Shown piece by piece: positions 37,601 through 45,349 of a stretch of 64,000 nt of DNA. The position numbers were made by a program, and so were the translations under genes. The DNA is from Nocardia blacklockiae (lineage in GTDB: Bacteria > Actinomycetota > Actinomycetes > Mycobacteriales > Mycobacteriaceae), in NCBI RefSeq assembly GCF_015477355.1, contig NZ_JADLRJ010000003.1:248001-312000 (forward strand), given 5' to 3'. Under the pieces are notes generated by a model that had not been told where the DNA came from, did not search any database, and was given only the letters and a program-made list of their open reading frames with translations. Position 1 is the first letter of the stretch. The number at the start of each line of letters is the position of its first letter.

Positions 37601-40600
37601 GCGACCGTCGACGCCGCCGCGCTGGGCGAGTTCACCGAGCAGATCACCGGCCGCGAGGGCGTGCTGGCCACGGCGGCCCGGGTGGTGCTCGAGCAGCTGG
37701 GTCTCAGCGAGCGGGTGTCCGCGCCCGAGGCCTCCGACGACTCGCTGGTCGACCTGGTGTCGGCCGAATTGGGTTCGGACTGGCCGCGATTGGTCGCCCC
37801 GGCCTTCGACGGCCGCAAGGCGGTGCTGATCGACGACCGCTGGGCCACCGCCCGCGAGGATCTGGCGCGGCTGTGGCTCGGCGACGATGCCGACCTCGCC
37901 GACCTGCCGGTCGACACCTTCGTCGGCGCCGGGGAAACCGTTGCGGCGCAGGCCGACTGGTGGCGGCAGCGGGCCCGGTCCGAGGCGCGTTCGGTGCTCG
38001 CCGGCGTCTACGAGCGGATCGCCGCGGCGGCGCTGGACACCGAGCAGGCCGGTACCTGGTCCTCGGATGTCGCCGTGATCACCGGCGCCAGCAAGGGTTC
38101 CATCGCGGCCGCGGCCGCCGGGCGCCTGCTGGGTGGCGGCGCGACCGTCATCGTCACCACCTCCAAGCTCGACGACCACCGGCTGGGCTTCTACAAGCAG
38201 CTCTACCGCGAGCACGCCCGGCACGGCGCGGCGCTGTGGGTGGTGCCCGCCAACATGGCGTCCTACGCCGACGTCGACGCCCTGATCGACTGGGTCGGCA
38301 ACGAGCAGACCGACAACGCCGGTGGCGCGAAGGTTCTCGTCAAGCCGGCGATGACGCCGACGCTGCTGCTGCCGTTCGCGGCGCCGCGGGTGGCGGGCGA
38401 CCTGGCCGACGCCGGCGCCCGCGCCGAGATGGAGATGCGGGTGCTGCTGTGGTCGGTGGAGCGCCTGATCGGCGGCCTGTCCGGTCTCGGCGCGGATCAC
38501 GACGTGGACGCGAAACTGCATGTGGTGCTGCCGGGTTCGCCCAACCGCGGCATCTTCGGCGGTGACGGCGCCTACGGCGAGTCCAAGGCCGCGCTGGACG
38601 CCGTGGTCGCCAAGTGGCGGGTGGAGAAGTCGTGGTCGCAGCGGGTCACCCTGGTGCACGCGCTGATCGGCTGGGTGCGCGGCACCGGGCTGATGGGCCA
38701 CAACGATCCGCTGGTCGCCGCGGTCGAGAAGGCCGGCGTGCAGACCTGGTCGACGACGGAGATCGCCGACGAGCTGCTCAAGTGGTGCACCAGCCGGGCC
38801 CGGGTGGTCACCTCCTCCGGCCCGCAGCAGATCGACCTGACCGGCGGCTTGGCCCGCGCCAAGCTGGATCTGCCCGCTCTGGCCAAGGAGGCGGAGAACG
38901 CCGAAACCGACTCCGCCGCAGCGGAAGCCGAGCCGGCCGAGCGAACCATCGCCGCCCTGCCCGCGCCGCCGACCCTGACCTCGGCGCTGCCGGTGCCCGA
39001 ATGGGGTTCGGTCACCGCCGATCTCGCCGACATGGTGGTCATCGTCGGCGCCGGTGAGCTCGGCCCGTACGGCTCGGCGCGCACCCGCTTCGAGATGGAG
39101 GTCTCCGACGAGCTGTCGGCGGCCGGCGTGCTGGAGCTGGCGTGGACCACCGGCCTGGTGACCTGGGAGAACGACCCCAAGCCGGGCTGGTACGACACCG
39201 AAACCGGTGAGTACGTGGACGAGTCGGAGCTGGCCGAGCGCTACCACGACACGGTCGTGGAACGCTGCGGCGTGCGCCGCTACGGCGACGACGGTGCCAT
39301 GCTCGACAACACCTCGCCGCTGCTGACCTCGGTGTTCCTCGACAAGGACCTGTCGTTCGTGGTGACCAGCGAGGCCGAGGCGCGCGCCTTCCAGGCCGCC
39401 GACCCGGAACACACCATCGTCGCGCCCGTCCCGGACTCCGGCGACTGGCAGGTGACCCGCCAGGCCGGCACCGAGATCCGGGTGCCGCGCAAGGCGAAGC
39501 TGTCGCGCACCGTCGGCGGCCAGATCCCGCAGGGCTGGGATCCCACCAAGTGGGGCATCTCGCCGGACATGGCCTCCTCGGTGGACCGGGTGGCGCTGTG
39601 GAACATCGTCTGCACCGTGGACGCGTTCCTGTCGGCCGGATTCAGCCCCGCCGAGCTGATGAGCTGGGTGCACCCCTCGCTGGTGGCCAACACCCAGGGC
39701 ACCGGCATGGGCGGCATGTCCTCGATGCGGTCGCTGTACATCGACAACCTGCTCGGTGAGCCCCGCGCGAACGACATCCTGCAGGAAGCGCTGCCGAACG
39801 TCGCGCTGGCGCACGTGGTGCAGTCCTACATCGGCAGCTACGGCGGGATGATCCACCCGGTCGCGGCGTGCGCGACCGCGGCGGTGTCGGTCGAGGAGGG
39901 CGTGGACAAGATCCGGCTCGGTAAGGCCGAGGTCGTGGTCGCCGGCGGTTACGACGATCTCGGTATCGAGGGCATCGTCGGCTTCGGCGACATGTCGGCC
40001 ACCGCCGACTCGGCCGCGATGAGCGCCAAGGGCATCAGCGACCGGTACTTCTCCCGGGCCAACGACCGCCGCCGCGGCGGATTCGTCGAATCCCAGGGCG
40101 GCGGAACGGTATTGCTGGCGCGCGGTGACATCGCGCTCGAGGCCGGACTGCCGGTGCTGGGCGTGGTGGCCTACGCGCAGTCGTTCGCCGACGGCGTGCA
40201 CACCTCGATCCCGGCCCCCGGACTGGGTGCGCTGGGCGCGGGCCGGGGCGGCGCGCAGTCGCGGCTGGCGGCCGAGCTGCGCAAGCTGGGTGTCGGCGCG
40301 GACGACATCGCGGTGGTGTCCAAGCACGACACCTCCACGGCCGCAAACGATCCCAACGAGTCGGAGCTGCACGAGCGGCTCGCCGGGGCGCTGGGGCGGT
40401 CCGAGGGCGCGCCGCTGTTCGTGATCTCGCAGAAGTCGCTCACCGGGCACGCCAAGGGCGGCGCGGCGGCCTTCCAGCTGATCGGGCTGTGCCAGGTGCT
40501 CGAGCAGGGCGTGATCCCGCCGAACCGCAGCCTCGACTGTGTCGACGACAAGATGCGGGAGTACCCGCACCTGGTGTGGGCGCGCGAGCCGCTGCGGTTC

Positions 40601-40954
40601 GGAGATCGGTTCGCGCTCAAGGCCGGTCTGGTCACCTCGCTCGGCTTCGGGCACGTGTCCGGGCTGCTGGCGGTCGTGCACCCGCAGGCGTTCGTCGAGG
40701 CGATCGACCCGCAGCGGCGCGAGGAGTACCTGCGCCGGGCGCAGGAGCGTCAGCTGGCCGGCCGGCAGCGGTTCGTCGAGGCCATGTGCGGCGGCGCCCC
40801 GCTCTACGAGCGCCCCGCCGACCGCCGCCTCGGCGCCGACGGCACCCCGGCCGAGCAGATCCGCCGGCTCGAGGCCGACATGCTGCTCTCGCCGCAGGCC
40901 CGCCTGGCGCAGGACGGCACCTACATCACCGACGGCGGGCCCGCCTGCCGCTGA
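31634..40954 (+). CDS. fas: Type I fatty acid synthase, multifunctional
   Basis: A 3,106-residue bacterial FAS-I; M. tuberculosis Fas is 3,069. Domains in order: acetyl/acyl transferase (GHSQG, Ser 160); FMN enoyl reductase (LLAGMTPTT ~432, GGGIGTPE ~613); hot-dog dehydratase (SGDHNPIH 1257-1264, IVHGMW ~1281); malonyl/palmitoyl transferase (GHSVGEY, Ser 1469); acyl carrier protein (VSSRRNQLL, Ser 1839 aligning with the fungal phosphopantetheine Ser); ketoreductase (TGASKG ~2150); ketosynthase (Cys 2746, His 2898, His 2939). An Ala/Pro linker at ~1785-1805 precedes the carrier domain. There is no phosphopantetheinyl transferase domain; AcpS is separate. It makes C16-C26 acyl-CoA for membrane and mycolate lipids. 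TTG 31634 gives the expected N-terminus, with AAGGA 11 bases upstream. Confidence 0.97.
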   Translation: MTINESTETGSNAKIVGGASDTAIKSSLLDRLLAGETYALAFGGQGAQWLGELEEIGRDSALEPELTTLVNEAAALLEPVAAQLLVVRPVGFDPVGWMLEDDLADPDQGEVSAAPSAQVLRSAAVSMPGVFLAQVAALRALRLQGLDPAEHAPVAVVGHSQGLLAATAAEAHGARDAELLALAQLIGAAATLVARRRKLIPVGEKSPMVAVSNVDPEQLRAVVAEVSRGVDPNIAAVVSIRNGRRRAVLSGTVSQLDRVRQRCAQIHDEQSRDRDAKKRGGAVFAPVFEDVDVEVAFHHPALAETVDLVSGWAQQCGLDAAAATQLTSAILVDPVDWVEIVDGVVAADAHWILDLGPGDLLTRLTQGSLKGTGVGAVPVATRPGQRSLFTPGAAPEVAPAWSTFAPRPVRLPNGRVVVETSFTRLTGRSPILLAGMTPTTVDAKIVAAAANAGHWAELAGGGQVTEQIFADRVAELKTLLQPGRAVQFNSLFLDPYLWKLQLGGKRLVQRARSAGAPFDGVIVTAGIPELDEAVALIEELAEVGIGHVAFKPGTVAQIRAVLRIADAVGDYPVIMHIEGGKAGGHHSWEDLDDLLLETYAELRNRANVVVCVGGGIGTPERSTEYLTGEWSVAHGYPAMPLDGVLVGTAAMATLEATTAPEVKQLLVDTPGTPDWVGAGTASGGMASGRSQLGADIHEIDNAASRTGRLLDEVAGDADAVAERRAEIIEALNRTAKPYFGDVATMTYLEWLERYVELAVGLDRRKDFDCGSDLGEAIADATRSRWLDITWRDRFAEMVRRTESRLHPADRGEIPTLFADDEAFEQPVQAICALKERYPAAAETVLHPADVPFFVSLCKTPGKPVNFVPVVDQDVRRWWRSDSLWQAHDPRYSADQVCVIPGTVAVAGITRVDEPVGELLDRFEQNTTFALMRDGVTPKAVDGRRRVEVAAGAIDIVLAAPDVQWAGRTTVNPIHRLGELSEWTMNGKGAVHPPTGATLSATEGPTTDHAYVELTVPLLGRDAVRIRITVPASVYNGGAPVVTEEDAETAMAALLAVAAGQALPEVKSADGTHVAHVNTAWTPDLIADHAGVTGSGLPATLSTIGRTVPDVLVGACWPAVFAVLGATRTEGGNHSVIEGMLDLVHLDHRIDLVRELPDSAAVLSVRAESGSVLDTDLGRVVEVTVTVGVMRDHGLETPTVATLVERFAIRGRTGEGELTDPPRAAGTVSDAAIDTPRRRRRDLTMVAPRAMAAFAAVSGDHNPIHTSDNAAKLAGLGNPIVHGMWLSAAAQHAVSAVDPESPVPARTLTAWTTRFLGMVRPGAEIDVRVERVAVDRGSEIVEVSCRAGGDLVMTATGRLAAPKTVYAFPGQGIQSKGMGLDARSRSKAAKEVWDRADKHTREALGFSILAVVRDNPTYLKARGVEYRHPQGVLHLTQFTQVAMATLGVAQVAELREAGAFVEGAMLAGHSVGEYNALAAVAGVLPLEAVLEVVFQRGSAMHELVPRDAKGRSDYRMAAIRPSQIGLPDAEVVDFVGSVSERAGEFLEVVNLNLRGSQYAIAGTVKGLEELEAEIERRRAEFGGKRAFVLVPGIDVPFHSTVLRKGVPEFRHKLEDLLPENLHPEVLAGRYIPNLVPRPFSLEREFIAEIADLVPSEPLAQVLANWEDWSARPTELCRVVLIELLAWQFASPVRWIETQDLLFGDPAEGGLGVERFVEIGLAATPTVANLATNTLKLPQFATAKVEVLNIERESGVVYSTDTDPAPVEEPEEIVAEQASATAAAPAAAAPAPAPASGGPRPDDIPFTAADATRVLIALWTKLRLDQIGPVDTIESLCDGVSSRRNQLLVDLGSELSLGAIDGAADADMGALSATVERLARTYKPFGSVLSDAIGDHLRKVFGPSGKRPAAIADRVKKVWELGDGWAHHVTAEVSLGTREGASVRGGDLGGLVSGALGDGAAVDAAIDAAVQSVAARRGVSVSLPAAGGGGGATVDAAALGEFTEQITGREGVLATAARVVLEQLGLSERVSAPEASDDSLVDLVSAELGSDWPRLVAPAFDGRKAVLIDDRWATAREDLARLWLGDDADLADLPVDTFVGAGETVAAQADWWRQRARSEARSVLAGVYERIAAAALDTEQAGTWSSDVAVITGASKGSIAAAAAGRLLGGGATVIVTTSKLDDHRLGFYKQLYREHARHGAALWVVPANMASYADVDALIDWVGNEQTDNAGGAKVLVKPAMTPTLLLPFAAPRVAGDLADAGARAEMEMRVLLWSVERLIGGLSGLGADHDVDAKLHVVLPGSPNRGIFGGDGAYGESKAALDAVVAKWRVEKSWSQRVTLVHALIGWVRGTGLMGHNDPLVAAVEKAGVQTWSTTEIADELLKWCTSRARVVTSSGPQQIDLTGGLARAKLDLPALAKEAENAETDSAAAEAEPAERTIAALPAPPTLTSALPVPEWGSVTADLADMVVIVGAGELGPYGSARTRFEMEVSDELSAAGVLELAWTTGLVTWENDPKPGWYDTETGEYVDESELAERYHDTVVERCGVRRYGDDGAMLDNTSPLLTSVFLDKDLSFVVTSEAEARAFQAADPEHTIVAPVPDSGDWQVTRQAGTEIRVPRKAKLSRTVGGQIPQGWDPTKWGISPDMASSVDRVALWNIVCTVDAFLSAGFSPAELMSWVHPSLVANTQGTGMGGMSSMRSLYIDNLLGEPRANDILQEALPNVALAHVVQSYIGSYGGMIHPVAACATAAVSVEEGVDKIRLGKAEVVVAGGYDDLGIEGIVGFGDMSATADSAAMSAKGISDRYFSRANDRRRGGFVESQGGGTVLLARGDIALEAGLPVLGVVAYAQSFADGVHTSIPAPGLGALGAGRGGAQSRLAAELRKLGVGADDIAVVSKHDTSTAANDPNESELHERLAGALGRSEGAPLFVISQKSLTGHAKGGAAAFQLIGLCQVLEQGVIPPNRSLDCVDDKMREYPHLVWAREPLRFGDRFALKAGLVTSLGFGHVSGLLAVVHPQAFVEAIDPQRREEYLRRAQERQLAGRQRFVEAMCGGAPLYERPADRRLGADGTPAEQIRRLEADMLLSPQARLAQDGTYITDGGPACR

Positions 40955-40966
40955 CAACACAACGGA

Positions 40967-41002
40967 AACCGCTGCCGTGCAATCAATTTCGCGGCAGCGG
41001 TT
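40967..41002 (+). terminator. Hairpin after fas
   Basis: An 11-bp perfect stem (AACCGCTGCCG at 40967-40977, CGGCAGCGGTT at 40992-41002) with a 14-base loop begins 13 bases after the fas stop. No T-run follows. The remaining ~240 bases to acpS show no further gene. Confidence 0.7.
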
Positions 41003-41245
41003 CCGGTGTGCCCGTGCCCGACCGTCGAGACGACGATTCCCGCACGAGCCATCCCGCCCGGCCCGCCTCACGAGTTGTCGCGCCTGAGCGACGGACTCTC
41101 GTTGTCCCCGGGAAACGGCTGCGCCGCTGGTATGTTGCAGCCGGATCGGTGATCGCCGGCACGAGCGGCGGCCGCCGAGTTCACTGAATCAACGGCGGCG
41201 ACGACGGTCGCCGCGGTGCACAGACGGTTGAGGAGCTGCGACGCT

Positions 41246-41668
41246 GTGACCATCTTGGGGATCGGGCTGGACCTGGTGACCATTTCCGACTTCGCCGACC
41301 AGTTGAAGCGAGCCGGGACCACCATGCTCCGGGAGAGCTTCACCGCGGGGGAGCGCCGCTACTGCGAGAGCAAGGGCACCGACCCCGCCCGCAGCTACGC
41401 GGCGCGCTGGGCGGCCAAGGAGGCGACGCTGAAGGCCTGGGCCTCATCGCGTTTCGCCCGCAGCCCGCAGATCGGCGACAACCCGTACCCGCTCATCGAG
41501 GTCGTCAACGACGCCTGGGGCCGCCCCAGCATCAAGCTGCACGGCCTCGCCGCGGAGTTCCTGCCCCGCGTCCGCGTCCACCTCTCCCTGACCCACGACG
41601 GCGACACCGCGGCCGCCATGGTGGTCCTGGAGGACCCGGGCGAGCTGGCGGACCTGATCAACTCCTGA
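41246..41668 (+). CDS. acpS: Holo-[acyl-carrier-protein] synthase AcpS
   Basis: A 140-residue 4'-phosphopantetheinyl transferase. MTILGIGLDLVTI carries the Mg-binding Asp, FTAGERRYC the first conserved helix, and AARWAAKEATLKAW the catalytic Glu/Lys segment. It ends with LSLTHDGDTAAAMVV. It transfers phosphopantetheine from coenzyme A to the carrier Ser of FAS-I. GTG 41246 gives the standard N-terminus, with GAGGAG about 10 bases upstream. The position after fas is conserved in mycobacteria (Rv2524c/Rv2523c). Confidence 0.95.
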   Translation: MTILGIGLDLVTISDFADQLKRAGTTMLRESFTAGERRYCESKGTDPARSYAARWAAKEATLKAWASSRFARSPQIGDNPYPLIEVVNDAWGRPSIKLHGLAAEFLPRVRVHLSLTHDGDTAAAMVVLEDPGELADLINS

Positions 41669-41710
41669 CCTCGGTCGCCCGGCACACCTGCCCCCTCCAC
41701 CGCGGACGCC

Positions 41711-41760
41711 CCGTCGTCCCGGCACGCCTGCCCCGTCACCCAGGCGTGCCGGAATGACGG
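41711..41760. repeat. Palindromic element, REP-like / terminator
   Basis: Arms at 41711-41730 and 41741-41760 pair over 18 of 20 positions with a 10-base loop; the inner 12 bp are perfect. It lies between the convergent acpS and TetR genes. The outer motif CCGTCATTCCGGC also opens the element at 46897, so both belong to one dispersed family. A direct copy of part of the left arm (CCCGGCACacCTGCCCC) precedes it at about 41673. Confidence 0.65.
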
Positions 41761-41766
41761 AAGGCG

Positions 41767-42474
41767 CTACTCCTCGCGCTGCCCGCCGGTGCGCGACTCC
41801 TTTTCCGCCACCAGCAGATACGCGACCATCAGCCGCTTGAGTTCGGCGACCGCGGCCTCGTGGCTGAGCCCGTCCTGCACCGAGAAGTTCATCATCGAGT
41901 ACACGACGTGCACGAGGACCTGCGCCATCATCGACCGGCGGGCGCGGGGCGTGCGCGGCATCAGCGGCCGCAGCATCTGCTGCACCACCTCCGCGAACTC
42001 CTTCTCGTGGATGGCGCCGGTGGCCCGCGTGGACGGCGTGGACTGCATGGCCAGCCACACCTCGCGCCGCGACGGATCGGTCATCCACAGGTCGGCCAGG
42101 TGGTCGACGAGCTTGTTCATGTGCCGCAGCCAGTCCATCGAGGGGATCTCGCCGTGGAAGTCGGCGAGTTCCTGCGACACCGCCACCAGGTCTTGGCGGT
42201 TGAGTTCGCACACGATGACGTACTTGTTGGCGAAGAACTGGTACAGCGTGCCGATCGGCACCTCGGCCCGGGCCGCGACCTCTTCACAGGTGAACGACTC
42301 GAAGCCGACCTCCACCAGCAATTCCCGGGAGGCCTGCAGGAGGGCGTCGAATTTCCGCTTGCTGCGTTCCTGCGTGGGGCGCCGCCGCGGCATGAGTTCC
42401 CGCGGGTCGTCCTGCAACTCCAACGCGGGGTCCGCACGTCGGTTCGACCTCGTTGCCGTGCGCGCTTCCACCAC
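41767..42474 (-). CDS. TetR family regulator next to the fas locus
   Basis: A TetR protein of up to 235 residues. The helix-turn-helix is in VEVGFESFTCEEVAARAEVP and IGTLYQFFANKYVIVC. GTG 42474 gives a 27-residue polar extension; ATG 42393 (MPRRRPTQERSKRK) is a credible shorter start. The ligand domain contains MDWLRHMNKLVDHLADLW and a helix MMAQVLVHVVYSMMNF. By sequence it does not look like FasR (Rv3208 type). Its position beside fas-acpS makes it a candidate lipid-responsive regulator, but no obvious dyad lies at its own promoter. Confidence 0.85.
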   Translation of the reverse strand: MVEARTATRSNRRADPALELQDDPRELMPRRRPTQERSKRKFDALLQASRELLVEVGFESFTCEEVAARAEVPIGTLYQFFANKYVIVCELNRQDLVAVSQELADFHGEIPSMDWLRHMNKLVDHLADLWMTDPSRREVWLAMQSTPSTRATGAIHEKEFAEVVQQMLRPLMPRTPRARRSMMAQVLVHVVYSMMNFSVQDGLSHEAAVAELKRLMVAYLLVAEKESRTGGQREE

Positions 42475-42625
42475 CTCCCCAGGCTAGCGGTAGCGACACG
42501 CTGATGACACGCGGCAGCGCCGACTGCGGCCGGTTTGGTTGCCGTTCATAACCCATCCATACCCGATGTGGTGACGAACACATAATCGAGAAAGCACCCT
42601 TCGACCTGGCGGAAGGCTGACAGCA

Positions 42626-43954
42626 GTGGCTCGATCAGCGGTGACATTCGGCGTATCCACCGAGCGCGGGGCCGTGCAGGCGGTGGCGCTCCTCGGCGGC
42701 CGGGACAGCCTGCCCGAACGGATCCTGCACCACCGGACCCAGCAGATTCGCGGCACCGGCACCCACGATCTGGCGCGGGCGGTGGAGACCGCGCTGGAAG
42801 ACCTGGACGCCGAGATCGGCGCCGACTACGAACCAACCGGCGCGGCCGTCACCTACCGCGACGCCACCGAGCGCCGCGCGATCGTCACGGGCCTCGCGTC
42901 CGGGCCGTGGCGCACGGCGTCGCTGGTGTCCGCCAAGTCCGCGCACCTGGCCCTGGCCCGCGCGATGACGTGGGTGGACGATTGCGACCATCTGGTCATC
43001 TGTGAGGTCGTGCCCGGCTACCAGGGCTTCTCGCTGATCTCCCCGGAGCGCGACCGGGTGATGGCGGGCCTGACCACGGCCGGCGGCACGATCACGCGCG
43101 AGACCATGCGCCCCGCGATCACGGCGGCGTGGGATCAGTTCGAGGCGGCCGGTATTCGGCCCGACGCGGTGGTGCTGATCGGTTCCGCGGCCGGCGACTC
43201 GGCCGTCACCTCGGCCTTGGGTTCGGGTTTCGGCGCGTCCGTGGTGCCGTGCAAGGTGGCCGCCGCGGGCGCCGCGATCGGTGCCGCGCTCGTCGCCCAG
43301 CCGGAGGACGCCGGCGCCGCCGCGCCCGTCACCCGCGGCCGCGTCTCGCGCGGCACCACGGCCGTCTTCGCGGCGGCGAGTGTGCTGGCCGGCGGACTCG
43401 TCGTCGGCGGGGTCTATCAGGTGAGCGGCAAGTCGCGCACGGAGGCCGCGCCGGCGCTCACCGACGCGCGCATCGCGGCGCAGAGCCACCGCACGTTCGC
43501 GCTCGCCGACCCCCGCTCCGCGTTCGAGGATCGCGACCAGCGGAGCGCCTCACCCGCCGCACCGGAGCCGGACGAGGCGGAGACGCCCACCGACGTGGTC
43601 ACCGTCGACCCCGCCACCTTCGGCTGGGCGGGCGGCGATCGGCTCGCACTGTGGCAATCCGATTCCGACACCGTGGATTCCGTCGACGCGGATGCTTCCG
43701 AGTCCGACACCGCCGAGGCCGTGCCCGCCGGCTCGGCCCAGTCACTGTTGCGCCGTTCGGATGCCGAGCCCGGCGCGGGCCCGTCCTCGATGATCCCGGC
43801 CCCGACCGTCCGGGTCGGCGCACCCGACGGCGCACTGCTGTTCCCGGGCGAGAAGGCCCCGCCGCAGTTCGGCACCCACGAGTTCGGCCGGTGGTGGGAC
43901 AACCACTGGCGCATGATGGCCCAGTGGGCGGCGGAGATGCTGCCCCGCGCCTGA
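42626..43954 (+). CDS. Actinobacterial membrane protein with Hsp70/actin-like N-terminal domain
   Basis: A 442-residue protein. Residues 1-230 begin AVTFGVSTERGAVQAVALL, and later read VVLIGSAAGDSAVTSAL. This strand-Gly pattern and ordering resemble the DnaK-type/actin-like ATPase fold seen in mycobacterial DUF7159-like proteins. A single transmembrane helix lies at ~247-268, followed by a ~175-residue acidic, Pro/Ser/Asp-rich tail that is probably outside the membrane. The tail ends with FGRWWDNHWRMMAQWAAEM. Phosphate-binding loops are not clear enough to claim ATP binding. GTG 42626 has GGAAGG nine bases upstream. Function is unknown. Confidence 0.7.
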   Translation: MARSAVTFGVSTERGAVQAVALLGGRDSLPERILHHRTQQIRGTGTHDLARAVETALEDLDAEIGADYEPTGAAVTYRDATERRAIVTGLASGPWRTASLVSAKSAHLALARAMTWVDDCDHLVICEVVPGYQGFSLISPERDRVMAGLTTAGGTITRETMRPAITAAWDQFEAAGIRPDAVVLIGSAAGDSAVTSALGSGFGASVVPCKVAAAGAAIGAALVAQPEDAGAAAPVTRGRVSRGTTAVFAAASVLAGGLVVGGVYQVSGKSRTEAAPALTDARIAAQSHRTFALADPRSAFEDRDQRSASPAAPEPDEAETPTDVVTVDPATFGWAGGDRLALWQSDSDTVDSVDADASESDTAEAVPAGSAQSLLRRSDAEPGAGPSSMIPAPTVRVGAPDGALLFPGEKAPPQFGTHEFGRWWDNHWRMMAQWAAEMLPRA

Positions 43955-43955
43955 G

Positions 43956-44002
43956 CGTCGCGAGACGCGACGACGGCCCGGGACGCGATGTCCCGGGCCG
44001 TC
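43956..44002. terminator. Tandem hairpins between convergent genes
   Basis: A 7-bp stem at 43956-43972 (CGTCGCG, loop AGA, CGCGACG) is followed by a perfect 13-bp stem at 43972-44002 (left arm 43972-43984, loop GCGAT, right arm 43990-44002). They separate the Hsp70-like gene from bcp. Confidence 0.8.
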
Positions 44003-44017
44003 GCCGTCCGCAGGTGA

Positions 44018-44488
44018 TTACACCGACAGGTCGCGGCGCAGCTTGGCGACGTGTCCGGTGGCGCGCACGTTGTACTGGGCCAGCGCGATCTTGCCGTCCT
44101 CGTCGACCAGGAAGGTCGAGCGGATCACGCCGGTGATCTTCTTGCCGTACATGGTCTTCTCGCCGTAGGCGCCCCACGCGGACAGCACCTCGCGGTCGAT
44201 GTCGGACAGCAGCGGGAAGGTCAGCTTCTCGTTGTCGCGGAACTTGGCCAGCTTGGCCGGCTTGTCGGGGGAGATGCCGAGGACGTCGATGCCGGCGCCG
44301 CCGAGTTCGGCGAGGTTGTCGCGGAAGTCGCAGGCCTGCTTGGTGCACCCCGGCGTGCTGGCGGCGGGGTAGAAGTAGACGATCACCTTCCGGCCGCGGT
44401 AGTCGGCGAGGGACACCTCCTTGCCGTCGGCATCGGGGAGGGTGAACTCCGGCGCCGTATCGCCGGGCGTGAGTCGCTTCTCGGTCAT
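44018..44488 (-). CDS. bcp: Peroxiredoxin, Bcp/PrxQ type
   Basis: A 156-residue thiol peroxidase. The peroxidatic Cys 48 sits in STPGCTKQACDF with the resolving Cys 53 five residues on, the classic atypical 2-Cys PrxQ pattern. FTLPDADGK and YFYPAASTPGC are family motifs, and the C-terminal strand YGKKITGVIRSTFLVDEDGK completes the fold. It reduces hydrogen peroxide and lipid hydroperoxides, sensible beside fatty acid synthesis. ATG 44488 lies seven bases after TACGGT on the same strand, so it is probably leaderless. The M. tuberculosis orthologue is Rv2521, also near fas. Confidence 0.93.
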   Translation of the reverse strand: MTEKRLTPGDTAPEFTLPDADGKEVSLADYRGRKVIVYFYPAASTPGCTKQACDFRDNLAELGGAGIDVLGISPDKPAKLAKFRDNEKLTFPLLSDIDREVLSAWGAYGEKTMYGKKITGVIRSTFLVDEDGKIALAQYNVRATGHVAKLRRDLSV

Positions 44489-44598
44489 GTCCAGCACCGT
44501 AATCGACGGAGGTGACAACGGCGACGACTTCCCGGCGGCGGATAGACTCGTCCCCTAGCGACGCACGCCGACCGACGACGAAATTTCAGGAGACACTT

Positions 44599-44823
44599 GT
44601 GGCGAAGGATACCGAGGGCATCGAGCGGGAGATCGAAGCCGCGCGCAATCGGCTCGCGAACACACTCGACGAACTCGCGGTCCGGGCGGACCCGCAGCGG
44701 ATCGCCGACAACACCAAGAAGGCCGTGCTCGCGAAGTTCAACGAACCGAAGGTGAAGTACGGCCTGATCGGTGCGGGCGCGCTGGTCGCGCTGGTGGTGG
44801 CGGTCCGGATCTTCCGCCGCTGA
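44599..44823 (+). CDS. DUF3618 small membrane protein
   Basis: A 74-residue protein. The amphipathic N-terminal part IEREIEAARNRLANTLDELA and VRADPQRIADNTKK is the DUF3618 signature. A single C-terminal transmembrane helix YGLIGAGALVALVVAVRIF is followed by RR. GTG 44599 follows AGGAG. It is divergent from bcp; the pair corresponds to Rv2520c/Rv2521 in M. tuberculosis. Function is unknown. Confidence 0.9.
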   Translation: MAKDTEGIEREIEAARNRLANTLDELAVRADPQRIADNTKKAVLAKFNEPKVKYGLIGAGALVALVVAVRIFRR

Positions 44824-44835
44824 AACCCCGGACAG

Positions 44836-44874
44836 ACGACACCCGGTGTGGCCGCTCGCCACACCGGGTGTCGT
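44836..44874. terminator. Strong bidirectional hairpin
   Basis: A perfect 16-bp stem (44836-44851 with 44859-44874) and 7-base loop, followed by GTTTGT on the + strand. It terminates the DUF3618 gene and faces the convergent Excalibur gene end at 44906. Confidence 0.85.
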
Positions 44875-44905
44875 GTTTGTGCGTATTCGCCGCTCTGGGG
44901 GCCGT

Positions 44906-45220
44906 TCAGACGGTCGGGCAGGCCATTCCGGTGCCGTCGGGGTCCAGGTGCGGGGAGTAGCCGGGCTCGCCACGGAACAGCGGCGCGCGACCCGCGGCGC
45001 GGGCCTCGTCGCAATTCTTGAATGTGCCGCCAGCCGAACCGGTCTGGGCCAGGCCCGCCGATCCGGTGGCGCCGATGGCATCGTCGATGCCGGAGGAGCC
45101 GGTTCCGGCCGAGCCGGAGGGTACGAAACCGTCGGCGGACGCCGTGGTGGAGAGAGTGATCGGCGCCGCGAGGGTGATCAGTCCCGCGCCGGCGGTCACG
45201 ATTAGCCTGCGAACGTTCAT
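44906..45220 (-). CDS. Secreted Excalibur calcium-binding domain protein
   Basis: A 104-residue exported protein. The signal peptide MNVRRLIVTAGAGLITLAAP, continuing ITLSTTASA, is cleaved before DG. A Gly/Ser-rich linker follows, then the C-terminal Excalibur domain: TFKNCDEARAAGRAPLF and LDPDGTGMAC, with the D-x-D-x-D/N-G Ca-binding core and two Cys likely bonded. ATG 45220 is preceded by GAGGA. Such domains are found in extracellular nucleases and wall proteins; here it stands alone. Confidence 0.88.
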   Translation of the reverse strand: MNVRRLIVTAGAGLITLAAPITLSTTASADGFVPSGSAGTGSSGIDDAIGATGSAGLAQTGSAGGTFKNCDEARAAGRAPLFRGEPGYSPHLDPDGTGMACPTV

Positions 45221-45349
45221 GTATTCCTCGATGTCTGATGGGTCGACTGAGACGGGCCGGTCGGCTCTCCCCGCGGGGCCGGGCCGGGAACCGCCGAGTC
45301 TACTGTTCTGATGGCTCGCCCCGTTGTCAACTGGGCGGCCGAGAGCCGC

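Noticed and set aside
32918-41071. 2,717-codon open frame antisense to fas
   Set aside because: It is a high-GC mirror frame. The product is Gly/Arg/His/Gln-rich with no domain, while the + strand encodes every FAS-I catalytic motif.
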